A DNA stretch of 43,219 nt from Rhodobacter sp. (GCA_027487575.1 JAIYDJ010000070.1:1-43219), one strand, 5' to 3'. Counted from the stretch's first letter, positions 30,768-38,711 are shown. Numbers and translations: made by a program. Notes: a model not told the origin generated them from the sequence alone.

Positions 30768-31292
30768 TCAGGAAACGCAGCGCTTCGCGGCTTCTTCCAT
30801 CGCAGCGGTGAACCCGCGCAGACTGAAGGTGTCCTGCGTCTGGGTGCCCTTGCCGGACCGTGCGGTCAAAACGGCCGTCGTCCCGCGCTTCAGCGCGGCC
30901 AGCAGGGTGGCGTCATCGGCGGGGCTGGCGGCCCATGCCCATTCGCCTTCGGTGAACAACTGATAGCTGGTACCGTCCACCGTGACGCTGACGGTCGAGC
31001 CGGGGGCAAACGGGTAGCCGCCGGTGAACGACACTTCCCCTGCGCTGCCGCCGGGACGGAACGTCACGAACAGCAGGATATCGCCCCGGCGCACCGACAC
31101 CGGCTGTCCGTCGCGGGTGTTGACGGTTTCCTTGGGTGGCGAGACGCCCCAGCATTCCTTGGGATCGTTTTCGGTGAAAATGCTCCAGTCGGTCGCGGTG
31201 CCGACGATGTTGGTCGATTCCTGCGCGGTGGCGGCGGTGGCTGTCAGTGCCAACAGCGCAGCGCAACTCGTGCGCGTCATCCAGCGTGTCAT
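30768..31292 (-). CDS. Invasion-associated locus B (IalB) family protein
   Basis: Exported protein of 174 residues. A signal peptide covers about residues 1-23 (AALLALTATAATA, then QES). The mature domain shows the family's DWSIFTENDPKECWGVSPP opening, the RRGDILLFVTFRPG strand and the C-terminal FSLRGFTAAMEEAAKRC. Two cysteines (ECW and KRC) probably form a disulfide. IalB was named in Bartonella for erythrocyte invasion, but homologues are common in free-living alphaproteobacteria, where the role is unknown. GGAGG lies about 10 bases before the ATG. It is divergent from the asparaginase gene, with about 170 bases between. Confidence 0.9.
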   Translation of the reverse strand: MTRWMTRTSCAALLALTATAATAQESTNIVGTATDWSIFTENDPKECWGVSPPKETVNTRDGQPVSVRRGDILLFVTFRPGGSAGEVSFTGGYPFAPGSTVSVTVDGTSYQLFTEGEWAWAASPADDATLLAALKRGTTAVLTARSGKGTQTQDTFSLRGFTAAMEEAAKRCVS

Positions 31293-31466
31293 GTGTTCTC
31301 AGCCTCCAAGCCGCTCTGGTCTTGTCCGTGCCCAAGCTGCCTTCGGGGCAGTCTTTTCCGGTGGCGCGTCAGACTTTGTCTCGATATTTCATGAATAACC
31401 GAAAAGGGCCAATTCGCGAAAGCCCCCTGCGCAGAAAATCGCGCAAGCGTGACGGAAGGATGAACG

Positions 31467-32462
31467 ATGACGGCAGTACCGATGGTGGAGTTGTGGCGGG
31501 GCGGCAGGCTGGAAAGCAGCCATCTGGGCCACGCGGTCATCTGCAATGCAGAGGGCGAGGTGATCCAGGCCTGGGGCGACCCGGATGCGGTGATCTTTCC
31601 GCGATCGGCCTGCAAGATGGTGCAGGCGCTGCCGCTGATCGAAAGCGGCGCGGCGGATGCGGCAGGCCTGACCGAACGGCAGGTGGCCTTTGCCTGCGCC
31701 AGCCACATGGGCGCGGCCATGCACCGGCAGGCGGCGGCGGATTGGCTGGCAGGGCTGGGCCTTGGCGAGGCCGACCTGCGCTGCGGCGCACATGAACCGT
31801 CCGACAAGACGGAACGCACCCGGCTGGCGGTGGACCATGAGGCCCCCTGCCAGTTGCACAACAACTGTTCGGGCAAGCATTCGGGCTTTCTGACGATGAA
31901 CCGGCATTTGAAGGGCGGACCGGAATACACCGAGATCGACCACCCGTTGCAGGTCGCGATCAAGCAGGCGTTCGAAGAGGCGACGGGCGAGGACAGCCCC
32001 GGCTGGGGCATCGACGGCTGTTCCGCGCCCAACTTTGCCACCTCGGTCACAGGGCTTGCGCGGGCGATGGGGCGGTTTGCCGGGGCGAGCGACACCGGCG
32101 ATCTGCGGTCGCGCGCCATGCACCGGCTGACACGTGCGATGGCGGATTATCCCGAGATGATTTCGGGCTACGGCGGCACCTGCACCGAACTGATGCGGGC
32201 CATGGGCGGGCGGGTCACCCTCAAGGGCGGAGCCGAAGGCGTCTACATCGCGATCCTGCCCGAAAAGCGGCTTGGCGTGGCGTTGAAGATCGTGGACGGG
32301 TCAGACCGTGCCAAGGATGCGGCAATCACCGCCCTGCTGATCTGGCTGGACGCGCTTTCGGCAGACCATCCGGCGGCGCAGCGCTGGCTGACCGGGCCGC
32401 AGCGGAACTGGCGCGGGCTGGCGGCGGCGCAGTTGCAGACTGCACCCGGCTTTCCGGTGTAG
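31467..32462 (+). CDS. L-asparaginase, Rhizobium etli ReAII/ReAV type
   Basis: Hydrolyses L-asparagine to aspartate and ammonia. The 331-residue protein is unlike the E. coli AnsA/AnsB fold; it belongs to the rhizobial class (serine-beta-lactamase-like fold). It has the catalytic Ser47-x-x-Lys50 in PRSACK and the conserved HNNCSGKHSGF with Cys134 and Lys137. GIDGCSAPNF carries Cys185, matching the Zn-site pattern of ReAV. The GYGGTCTELMR segment is also conserved. There is no signal peptide. The start at 31467 has GGAAGG 7 bases upstream. A strong terminator follows directly. Confidence 0.92.
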   Translation: MTAVPMVELWRGGRLESSHLGHAVICNAEGEVIQAWGDPDAVIFPRSACKMVQALPLIESGAADAAGLTERQVAFACASHMGAAMHRQAAADWLAGLGLGEADLRCGAHEPSDKTERTRLAVDHEAPCQLHNNCSGKHSGFLTMNRHLKGGPEYTEIDHPLQVAIKQAFEEATGEDSPGWGIDGCSAPNFATSVTGLARAMGRFAGASDTGDLRSRAMHRLTRAMADYPEMISGYGGTCTELMRAMGGRVTLKGGAEGVYIAILPEKRLGVALKIVDGSDRAKDAAITALLIWLDALSADHPAAQRWLTGPQRNWRGLAAAQLQTAPGFPV

Positions 32463-32466
32463 AAAA

Positions 32467-32488
32467 GCCCCCGCCTTTCGGCGGGGGC
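32467..32488 (+). terminator. Rho-independent-type hairpin after asparaginase
   Basis: Perfect 9-bp stem GCCCCCGCC (32467-32475) with GGCGGGGGC (32480-32488), loop TTTC, starting 4 bases after the stop codon. The T-run is missing (CCTAT follows), so efficiency is uncertain. Confidence 0.7.
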
Positions 32489-32533
32489 CCTATGCGCAAC
32501 AAGGTCCGGCAGAGCGGGCCGGGTGGGGGCTAA

Positions 32534-32626
32534 AGACCCGCTCCACCGGGGTAGCACTTGTTACTGACCCCTTTATGCCGGCCAAAAGGGGCGGGTCTGT
32601 GGACTTGGCGTGACCCTTTCGGGGTC
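32534..32626 (+). ncRNA. Candidate structured leader upstream of DUF2794 gene
   Basis: A compact set of complementary segments. Outer helix AGACCCGC (32534-32541) with GCGGGTCT (32591-32598). CCCC at 32568-32571 can pair either with GGGG at 32548-32551 (extended by T-A to 5 bp) or, as CCCCTTT, with AAAGGGG at 32585-32591. A last hairpin GACCC/GGGTC (32612-32616, 32622-32626) follows. The two options exclude each other, as in a switch or attenuator. The element lies between the asparaginase terminator and the DUF2794 start. No known riboswitch class was recognised; GC-rich chance pairing is possible. Confidence 0.35.
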
Positions 32627-32697
32627 TTGTCATGGCAGGTTCTGGCCGCCAGGCCGCACGGGGTTGATTTGTGACCGCCGGTGCGTAAACTCGACCC

Positions 32698-33045
32698 ATG
32701 ACGGTTCAGACACCGACCCCTTTTTCGCATGGCGACACCGGCACCGAACAGGTCTGTTTCGACCGGCGCGAACTGGGAATGATCCTGCGGCTCTACGGAC
32801 AGATGGTCGCGGCGGGCGAATGGCGCGACTACGCAATTTCCTTGCTGCGCGAGGTGGCGGTGTTTTCCGTGTTTCGCAGAACCGCCGAGTTTCCGCTGTA
32901 CCGGATCGAAAAGCGCCCCAGATTGCGCAGCCGTCAGGGGATGTATGCCGTATTGGGAATGGATGGCCAGATTTTGCGGCGCGGGCATGATCTGGACGTG
33001 GTGTTGCGGGTGCTGGAGCGAAAGCTGATCCGCCCGGTGGAATGA
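32698..33045 (+). CDS. DUF2794 family protein
   Basis: A 115-residue cytosolic protein. The core (FDRRELGMILRLYGQMVAAG, EWRDYAISLLREVAVFSVFR, PLYRIEKRPRLRSRQGMY) is the DUF2794 signature found across alphaproteobacteria; its function is not established. The C-terminus (RRGHDLDVVLRVLERKL) completes the domain. The ribosome site before the ATG at 32698 is weak (no GGAG), which together with the preceding structured DNA leaves room for post-transcriptional control. The gene is convergent with a small membrane-protein gene, 10 bases apart. Confidence 0.9.
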   Translation: MTVQTPTPFSHGDTGTEQVCFDRRELGMILRLYGQMVAAGEWRDYAISLLREVAVFSVFRRTAEFPLYRIEKRPRLRSRQGMYAVLGMDGQILRRGHDLDVVLRVLERKLIRPVE

Positions 33046-33055
33046 CGCCCCACAG

Positions 33056-33475
33056 TCACGCGGCAGCGAAAGTCGGGATCAGCGGGGCGAACAGGGCAAG
33101 TTGCACGGCATTTGTCGCCATCGCCATCCAGTGCAGCCGCCGGAGCGGCGGGCCGGAGCCGCGCAGCCCTTCCTGCGCGCGGTCCACCAGCGGGCCGATC
33201 CGCCGCAGCATCCAGCGCCGCAAGGCGAGATCGAAGACCGTCACCAGTCCGATGCCAAGCGATGGCCACACCCGGCCGTCCAGCGTCATCAGTGCCGTCG
33301 CCACCAGCCCGGCCCCGACCAGCACCAAGTAGTACCCGGCCAGAACCGACCGCAGGATATAGGCCACCTGCGGGGTGCCGAGATCGACCAGCAAGAAGGC
33401 GGGCGCGGCCAGCAGAAGATACATCATCGGGGCCAGAAACACGATGATGGCCAGAACCGGAAGACCAAGCGCCAT
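33056..33475 (-). CDS. Small integral membrane protein, unknown function
   Basis: A 139-residue protein with four hydrophobic segments. They lie at about residues 3-30 (MALGLPVLAIIVFLAPMMYL onward), 38-62, 68-85 and 116-135. A basic loop, RRWMLRRIG, follows the third segment. I do not recognise a named family. The start at 33475 has AAAGG about 8 bases upstream. The upstream neighbour on the same strand is the NlpC/P60 gene (55 bases away), which may be cotranscribed. It could be an alphaproteobacterial conserved membrane protein of DUF type; nothing in the sequence points to a substrate. Confidence 0.75.
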   Translation of the reverse strand: MALGLPVLAIIVFLAPMMYLLLAAPAFLLVDLGTPQVAYILRSVLAGYYLVLVGAGLVATALMTLDGRVWPSLGIGLVTVFDLALRRWMLRRIGPLVDRAQEGLRGSGPPLRRLHWMAMATNAVQLALFAPLIPTFAAA

Positions 33476-33529
33476 CCGTCACACCTTTCTGGTTGTGCAA
33501 GCCCGCCTTGGAACATGCCCCCTGAACGG

Positions 33530-34351
33530 TCAGGGGCGACGGTGATGGGTGACAGGACCACCGTTCTGGTCCTTGATCCGCGTGATGGCCGCGGCAAGCG
33601 GTTCATACGCGACCGACATGGTATGGCCGTTGGCGTGCAGGATCGTGTCGGCATCGCTGACCAGCGCCACATGCCCGCGCCAGAACATCAGGTCGCCGCG
33701 TTGCGGGGCGTGGTGGTTGACGCTGTGGCCAACCGTCTGCTGCAGGTCGCTGTCGCCGGGGCAGGGCAACCCGCAGGCATGGAACGACAGTTGCACAAGC
33801 CCGGAACAGTCGATGCCACCCCGGCTGTTGCCGCCCCAAAGATAGGGCGTGCCCAGCAGGCTTGCCGCCACCGCCACCGGGTCCGACGCCCAGTCGCCGA
33901 TCGCGCGAAGATGGGAGGCGGGCACGAACCCCGTAGGCGTCTGCGCCCATTTCTCTGTCATCAGGACCACCTGCACCCGCGCGCCCATCGACAGGCTTGC
34001 AATCTCGGGCGCCTGCACCCGCGGCTCGGGGTAAAGATGCGTCGCAGGGGTGCTGATCCAGTGGGTCGGGGCCGGACCGTCCGTCAGCGCACTTTCCGGC
34101 AGCCAGCCGCAATAGCCGTCCTTTTCGGCAAAGCCGAAGGCGTGGCCGTCCTGACGGTCGATCACGGTGAATCCCTCACCCAGCAGCAACTGGCGGTCGC
34201 GCGGGCCATCCGGGCGGGTCAGAAGGTCGGTCAGCGGCTGCGACAGGCGCAGGAACGTGCCCGGGGTGAAGGCCGGCACATCGACGAGGCCGCGCAGGCT
34301 GTCATGGGCGACGCGGGGGGTGACGGGCGTCAGGCGGCGGTCCACGGTCAT
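33530..34351 (-). CDS. NlpC/P60 family cysteine peptidase with SH3-like domains
   Basis: A 273-residue peptidase, probably cleaving the gamma-D-Glu-diaminopimelate bond of muropeptides. The N-terminal 150 residues look like two bacterial SH3-type domains (GFAEKDGYCGWLPESAL; the TEKWAQTPTGFVPASHL segment). The catalytic domain has Cys182 in GGIDCSGLVQLSF and His227 in RGHVALV. There is no signal peptide, consistent with a cytosolic role in recycling imported peptides. Its ATG overlaps the stop of the upstream M17 aminopeptidase (ATGA), a pairing that makes sense for successive trimming of cell-wall peptides (inference). Confidence 0.92.
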   Translation of the reverse strand: MTVDRRLTPVTPRVAHDSLRGLVDVPAFTPGTFLRLSQPLTDLLTRPDGPRDRQLLLGEGFTVIDRQDGHAFGFAEKDGYCGWLPESALTDGPAPTHWISTPATHLYPEPRVQAPEIASLSMGARVQVVLMTEKWAQTPTGFVPASHLRAIGDWASDPVAVAASLLGTPYLWGGNSRGGIDCSGLVQLSFHACGLPCPGDSDLQQTVGHSVNHHAPQRGDLMFWRGHVALVSDADTILHANGHTMSVAYEPLAAAITRIKDQNGGPVTHHRRP

Positions 34352-35727
34352 AGCCCCAGGATTGCGGGCAGGGCCTTCAGGACCGCCCGCGCCCCCTGCC
34401 CCGCGCCGCCCTTGGGCCGTGCGGGTTGGTCGGCGGGGGTGTGGCCGTAGATGTCGAAATGCATGTAGCGCGGGCCCGTCACGAACCGCCGCAGAAACAG
34501 GGCCGCCGTCACCGATCCGGCAAACCCCCAGCCAGGCGCATTGTCCAGATCGGCGATGCCGGGCTCGATGATGTGCTCGTAAGGCGTGTGGAACGGCAGC
34601 CGCCACACCGGGTCCAACCCCGCCAGAGCGCCCTGTTCCAAAGCCGCCGCCATCGCCGGATCGTCGCAGTAATAGGGGGCAAGGTCCGGGCCCACGGCCA
34701 CCCGCGCCGCACCCGTCAGCGTGGCCATCGAGATCAGGGCATCTACCGGCCCCTCGCAGGCATAGGCCAGCGCATCCGCCAGCACGAGGCGGCCTTCGGC
34801 ATCGGTATCGTTCACCTCGACGGTCAGGCCTTTGCGCGAGGTAAGGATGTCCTTGGGCCGCTGCGCGTTGCCCGCGATCACGTTTTCGACCGCCGGGATC
34901 AGCACCCGCAGCCGCTGCGGCAGGTTCAGCGCCATGATCATCTGCGCCAGACCCAGAACGGTCGCCGCGCCGCCCATGTCCTTCTTCATCAGCGACATGC
35001 CGGACGAAGGCTTGATGTTCAGCCCGCCGGTGTCGAAACACACACCCTTGCCCACCAGCGTCAGGGCCGGGCCTTCAGACCCCCAGCGGATGTCGATCAG
35101 CCGGGGCGCGCGGGGCGAGGCGCGCCCGACGGCATGGATCATCGGAAAGTTCTGTGCCAGCAGGTCGTCGCCGGTTATCACGCTGATCCGCGCGCCGAAC
35201 CTGTCCGCCAGCGCGCGCGCCGCCTGTTCCAGTTCGGCCGGACCCATGTCCGAGGCGGGGGTGTTGATCAGGTCGCGGGTCAGGTGTTCTCCTGCCGCCA
35301 TGGCCTGCAATGCCGCCCGATCGCAACCCTCCGGCGCCTGCAGACTGGCAACAAGCGGAGCCGTCTTGCGGTACCGGTCGAAACGGTAGGACGACAGCAA
35401 CCAGCCGAGTGCAGCCTCGTCCCGCTGCGCAGGCGTCAGATCGCCGGTGAGGTGCCAGTTTCCGGCCGGGAGGGTGCCGATGTTCCGGATCAGCCCGAAC
35501 CGGCTGCGGGCGCGGGCCTGAGGGGTGCCAAGGCCGACAACGGCCCCCGCGACACCGGCATCGCCGGGCAGCAGCCGCAGGTCGCCAAGCGCCGCTTCGA
35601 ACCCGGTCGCCACCAGCCATTCGGCGGTCGCCGCGGGTTGCCGCGCGCGCCAGTCGGCCAGCGCATCGGGGGACAGGACATGCAGCGGACGGGACGGGGT
35701 GGCGGGATCGGCGAACTGGACAGGCAT
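34348..35727 (-). CDS. M17 leucyl aminopeptidase family protein
   Basis: Cytosolic two-metal aminopeptidase of 459 residues. The catalytic C-terminal domain has the metal-binding KGVCFDTGGLNIKPSSGM, the following KKDMGGAATVLG, and NDTDAEGRLVLADAL (Asp309 and Glu311 as in the NTDAEGR signature, with Asn-Asp for Asn). The N-terminal domain is shorter and diverged from E. coli PepA, as in the alphaproteobacterial paralogues paired with NlpC/P60. The start at 35727 has AAGGA 8 bases upstream; a longer frame to 35898 runs into the next gene's 3' end. Translationally coupled to the NlpC gene. Confidence 0.92.
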   Translation of the reverse strand: MPVQFADPATPSRPLHVLSPDALADWRARQPAATAEWLVATGFEAALGDLRLLPGDAGVAGAVVGLGTPQARARSRFGLIRNIGTLPAGNWHLTGDLTPAQRDEAALGWLLSSYRFDRYRKTAPLVASLQAPEGCDRAALQAMAAGEHLTRDLINTPASDMGPAELEQAARALADRFGARISVITGDDLLAQNFPMIHAVGRASPRAPRLIDIRWGSEGPALTLVGKGVCFDTGGLNIKPSSGMSLMKKDMGGAATVLGLAQMIMALNLPQRLRVLIPAVENVIAGNAQRPKDILTSRKGLTVEVNDTDAEGRLVLADALAYACEGPVDALISMATLTGAARVAVGPDLAPYYCDDPAMAAALEQGALAGLDPVWRLPFHTPYEHIIEPGIADLDNAPGWGFAGSVTAALFLRRFVTGPRYMHFDIYGHTPADQPARPKGGAGQGARAVLKALPAILGL

Positions 35728-35783
35728 CGGGGCATCCTTCAGGGTTCCCCGCAGCCTAACGTCTGACTGCCGCCCCGCAAGGG

Positions 35784-36173
35784 TCAAACCTGCGTCTGAT
35801 CCAGCAGGCCCTTGTCCGTGGCAAGCGACCGTTCCGCGATCCGCATCAGGCGCGCCCAGACCGCCGAGAAAGCCGTCACGTCGTGTTGGTCCAGACATTG
35901 CCGGACGTCGGCCGCCACCATACCCAGACTGGTCAGCCCCAGATTTTCGCTCATCCTTTGCAGGCGGCGCAACTGGCGGTTCAGGTCGGTCAGGTCATGC
36001 GCCTTTACATGGGCGGCCAGACCCGCCATTGTCAGCGCCAGTTCCCCAAGCGCCCGCGTGACAACCTGTTCGGCCGAGGCGGTTCCCAGATTGCGATAGA
36101 TCGTCGCGATCGGTTCGGCATCCTGCCGCACACGATCATTTGGCCGCAGCGCGACCACATTGTCTGACTTCAT
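35784..36173 (-). CDS. Hypothetical helical protein, Hpt-like
   Basis: A 129-residue all-helical protein without signal peptide; no named family recognised. The pattern from about residue 55 on (KAHDLTDLNRQLRRLQRMSE, then NLGLTSLGMVAADVRQCL, then AFSAVWARLMRIAERSL) resembles a histidine-phosphotransfer helical bundle. However, the usual HxxxG phosphorylation motif is not there; the equivalent position shows Gln/Arg. A degenerate Hpt or a Rhodobacterales-specific helical protein are both possible; this is weak inference. It is divergent from the carbonic anhydrase gene and ends 56 bases upstream of the aminopeptidase gene on the same strand. Confidence 0.65.
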   Translation of the reverse strand: MKSDNVVALRPNDRVRQDAEPIATIYRNLGTASAEQVVTRALGELALTMAGLAAHVKAHDLTDLNRQLRRLQRMSENLGLTSLGMVAADVRQCLDQHDVTAFSAVWARLMRIAERSLATDKGLLDQTQV

Positions 36174-36355
36174 GACACATACCCGATTTCTTCACACCCG
36201 GGTCCAGTCTGGGGCATCGTGCTGAAGAAAACGTTCCGGGCCGCACACAAACCCCCTCGAATTTGCCGCGATTGCAGTATACCCACGGCATGCCCCGGAA
36301 TGGCAGGCCGCATGTGCCGCCCCCGAAGGCCAGACCCTTGACAGGACGTGATCCG

Positions 36356-37000
36356 ATGGATGCTGCCCGCCCCCTACCCGGCTATCTGGTGCAACGGTTT
36401 CATGGCTGGCGGGCGACGGTCTATCAGGACAACAAGGCGTGGTATCGCCGTCTTGCGGCCAGCGGTCAGCATCCGCGCGCCATGGTGATCTCGTGCTGCG
36501 ACAGCCGGGTCCATGTCACGTCGATCTTCGGGGCGGATGAGGGCGAGTTCTTCATCCACCGCAATGTCGCCAATCTGGTACCGCCCTACAATCCGGACGG
36601 GCAGTACCACGGCACCTCGGCTGCGGTCGAATATGCCGTCACCTCGCTGGGTGTGGCGCATATCGTCGTGCTGGGACATTCCAACTGCGGCGGCGTGAAA
36701 GGCTGTCACGACATGTGCTGCGGTCTGGCGCCCGAGCTTGAGATGCAGTCGAGTTTCGTCGGCCGATGGATGGACATCCTGCGCCCCGGCTATGACAGGG
36801 TGGCGCATCTGCCCGAAGCCGACCGCCCCCGCGCTCTGGAGAAGGAGGCGGTGCTGATCAGTCTTGAAAACCTGATGACCTTCCCCTTCATCGCAGAGGC
36901 GGTCGCCGACGACCGCCTGACGCTGCATGGACTGTGGAACGATACGGGTGAAGGCGGGCTTGAACAGTTCGATCTGGTGCGCGGCTTCGTCGCGGTCTGA
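36356..37000 (+). CDS. Beta-class carbonic anhydrase
   Basis: Zinc enzyme interconverting CO2 and bicarbonate, 214 residues, cytosolic. Zinc ligands are visible as Cys48 and Asp49-x-Arg51 in CCDSRV, then His108 and Cys111 in GHSNCGG. FGADEGEFFIHRNVANLVPP is the conserved middle segment. The start at 36356 (MDAARPLPGYLVQRFHGWRA) fits homologues and has AGGA about 10 bases upstream; an upstream in-frame extension to 36263 is Pro/Arg-rich and has no good ribosome site. It lies 57 bases before sbtA on the same strand, so enzyme and bicarbonate importer are probably one operon. Confidence 0.95.
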   Translation: MDAARPLPGYLVQRFHGWRATVYQDNKAWYRRLAASGQHPRAMVISCCDSRVHVTSIFGADEGEFFIHRNVANLVPPYNPDGQYHGTSAAVEYAVTSLGVAHIVVLGHSNCGGVKGCHDMCCGLAPELEMQSSFVGRWMDILRPGYDRVAHLPEADRPRALEKEAVLISLENLMTFPFIAEAVADDRLTLHGLWNDTGEGGLEQFDLVRGFVAV

Positions 37001-37057
37001 CCCCTTTCCAAGCCGGGGCCGCCTGCGCATGATGCTTTGCGGCAATCAGGAGGGATC

Positions 37058-38035
37058 GTGCAGGACATTCTGACCCTGGCAGGGGCCAATCTGCTGACTC
37101 CGATGATCCTGTGCTTTGTGCTGGGTCTGGCGGCGGCGCTGGCCCGGTCCGACCTGACAGTTCCCGAGGCGGCCGCCAAGGCCATGTCGATCTACCTGCT
37201 GTTCGCCATTGGCTTCAAGGGCGGGGTCGCCGTGGCTGATCATGGGGCGGGCGGCGGGATGATCGCGGCGCTGCTGGGCGGCGTCGTTCTGTCCTTCGGG
37301 CTGCCCTTCGTGGCCTTCGGCCTTCTGGCCGCCCTGACCCGGTTGTCGGTGCTGGACCGGGCGGCGGTCGCGGCGCATTACGGATCGATCTCGATCGTGA
37401 CCTTCGTGACGGCCACTTCGGTTCTGGCGGGGGCCGGGATCAGCAGCGAGGGCTACATGGTGGCGGTTGCGGCGGCAATGGAAGCTCCGGCCATCATCTC
37501 GGCGCTGTGGCTGGTGTCGCGGTCGGGCACGGGCGCGCGGGTGGATGCGGGGCTCTGGCGCGAGATCCTGCTGAACGGGTCGATCGTGCTGCTGGTGGGG
37601 TCGTTCGTGATCGGGCTGCTGACCGGGGCCGAAGGCATGGCGCGGATCGATGCCTTCATCACCGCCCCGTTCCAGGGGGTGCTGTGCCTGTTCCTTCTGG
37701 ACATGGGGCTGGTCGCCGGGCGGGGCCTGCGGGGCGCGCGCGGCGTGCTGGGCCTTGGGGCGGTGACCTTCGGCGTGGTGATGCCGATGATCGGCGCGGC
37801 GTTCGGGCTGGCCCTCGGGGTGGTTCTGGGGCTGTCGGCCGGGGGTGTCGCGCTGATGATGACCCTGGCCGCGTCGGCCAGCTACATCGCGGTTCCGGCG
37901 GCGATGCGCGTCGCCCTGCCCGAGGCGAACCCGGCGGTCTATCTGACGCTGTCTTTGGGGGTGACGTTCCCCTTCAACCTTGCCATCGGCATTCCGGCTT
38001 ATGTCGCGATTGCCCAGGCCATGACCGGAGGATGA
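37058..38035 (+). CDS. sbtA: Sodium-dependent bicarbonate transporter SbtA-like
   Basis: Inner-membrane Na+/HCO3- symporter family (DUF897), 325 residues with about 10 membrane segments. The segment LTPMILCFVLGLAAALARSD followed by AMSIYLLFAIGFKGGVAVAD is close to cyanobacterial SbtA. The later APFQGVLCLFLLDMG, the PMIGAAFGLALG helix and YIAVPAAMRVALPEANP are also family-typical. The start is a GTG at 37058, with AGGAGG at 37048-37053 (spacing 4, short); the in-frame TTG at 37037 would put this site inside the gene. Three bases separate its stop from the sbtB start. Confidence 0.93.
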   Translation: MQDILTLAGANLLTPMILCFVLGLAAALARSDLTVPEAAAKAMSIYLLFAIGFKGGVAVADHGAGGGMIAALLGGVVLSFGLPFVAFGLLAALTRLSVLDRAAVAAHYGSISIVTFVTATSVLAGAGISSEGYMVAVAAAMEAPAIISALWLVSRSGTGARVDAGLWREILLNGSIVLLVGSFVIGLLTGAEGMARIDAFITAPFQGVLCLFLLDMGLVAGRGLRGARGVLGLGAVTFGVVMPMIGAAFGLALGVVLGLSAGGVALMMTLAASASYIAVPAAMRVALPEANPAVYLTLSLGVTFPFNLAIGIPAYVAIAQAMTGG

Positions 38036-38038
38036 CCG

Positions 38039-38347
38039 ATGCAGACCCATGACGCGAAACGGGTGGAGATCATCATCGAGGCCCCGATGGAAAGCCGCCT
38101 GACCGGCGCGCTGGTCAAGGCCGGGGTGACGGGCTTCACCGTGCTGCCGGTGCTGGGCGGTTCCGGCCGGTCAGGCCAGTGGACCCGCGAAGGCCAGGTC
38201 GGCCGGGCGGGGATGGTCGCGGTGATCTGCCTGATCCGCCCCGAAAAGCTGGACGGACTGCTGGACGCGGCCTTTGCGGTGGTCGAACGGCACATCGGGG
38301 TGGTCTCGGTGACCGACACGCAGGTTTTGAGGGCCGAGCGGTTTTGA
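38039..38347 (+). CDS. sbtB: PII-like protein SbtB
   Basis: A 102-residue trimeric-type PII-superfamily protein expected to bind adenine nucleotides and to cap SbtA at the membrane. The beta-alpha-beta opening (AKRVEIIIEAPMESRLTGAL, VKAGVTGFTVLPVLGGSG) and the glycine-rich T-loop GGSGRSGQW fit SbtB. The second half follows the same fold (VGVVSVTD-like IGVVSVTDTQVL). The C-terminal Cys-Gly-Pro redox loop of many cyanobacterial SbtB proteins is absent: it ends VLRAERF. GGAGG is 7 bases before the ATG at 38039. This makes it a GlnB-like but nitrogen-independent regulator by context. Confidence 0.9.
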   Translation: MQTHDAKRVEIIIEAPMESRLTGALVKAGVTGFTVLPVLGGSGRSGQWTREGQVGRAGMVAVICLIRPEKLDGLLDAAFAVVERHIGVVSVTDTQVLRAERF

Positions 38348-38366
38348 TTGTCCCGACGCGGGACAA
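38348..38366. repeat. Perfect palindrome after sbtB
   Basis: TTGTCCCG (38348-38355) and CGGGACAA (38359-38366) around a 3-base centre, starting right after the sbtB stop. No T-run follows on the plus strand, but AAAACA does, so it may be an operator-like site or a weak terminator on the other strand. Confidence 0.55.
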
Positions 38367-38479
38367 AACAACCGTTATCATTCATATTGTTAGCTATTAC
38401 ACTTTAACCCTTAGTTGTCACATCACGCCACGATGTTGGTGGTGAGGGCTTTGGTCCGCGCTGCTGAAACTGTCTGCGT

Positions 38480-38556
38480 GCTACTTGGGTTTCACGAAGC
38501 AAAATGATGAAATTTGGATAGTTTTTGATCACTTGCCCGTTTGTGAGCCAAGTAGC
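38480..38556. repeat. 9-bp inverted repeat, 59 bases apart
   Basis: GCTACTTGG (38480-38488) and CCAAGTAGC (38548-38556) are perfect reverse complements. Neighbouring bases show partial further complementarity, so a folded transcript or a binding-site pair is possible. Confidence 0.45.
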
Positions 38557-38659
38557 GGTCGACGCTGAAAATCAGGAATACAAAGCAGTCTTTCGGTGAC
38601 AGGTATGTCCGACTGGCGTAAGGTGTATGCGAACTTGGTTTATTGAACGACAATAGAGC

Positions 38660-38678
38660 TTCCGCACTTGCGGAATTT
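38660..38678 (+). terminator. Small hairpin TTCCGC/GCGGAA
   Basis: TTCCGC (38660-38665) pairs with GCGGAA (38670-38675), loop ACTT, followed by TTT. It is the first of two hairpins directly before the OmpA-like gene; it is weak as a terminator alone. Confidence 0.35.
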
Positions 38679-38689
38679 GACGCCCAAGT

Positions 38690-38711
38690 GGGTTTTCAAA
38701 ACCCTTTTTTT
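38690..38711 (+). terminator. Terminator-like hairpin in front of the OmpA-like gene
   Basis: GGGTTTT (38690-38696) and AAAACCC (38698-38704) around one C, followed by seven T residues (38705-38711). The T-run ends 13 bases before the ATG at 38725, almost touching the ribosome site at 38714-38718. The position in the leader suggests attenuation, or a terminator for a transcript that starts upstream. Confidence 0.6.

Noticed and set aside
32521..32630. Possible 4.5S, 6S or tmRNA gene
   Set aside because: The conserved SRP tetraloop region, the 6S bubble and tmRNA tag or acceptor features are not there; only listed as a candidate leader structure.
33101..34450. 449-codon plus-strand frame opposite the membrane protein and NlpC genes
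   Set aside because: Antisense noise; the minus-strand genes show catalytic motifs and an ATGA overlap.
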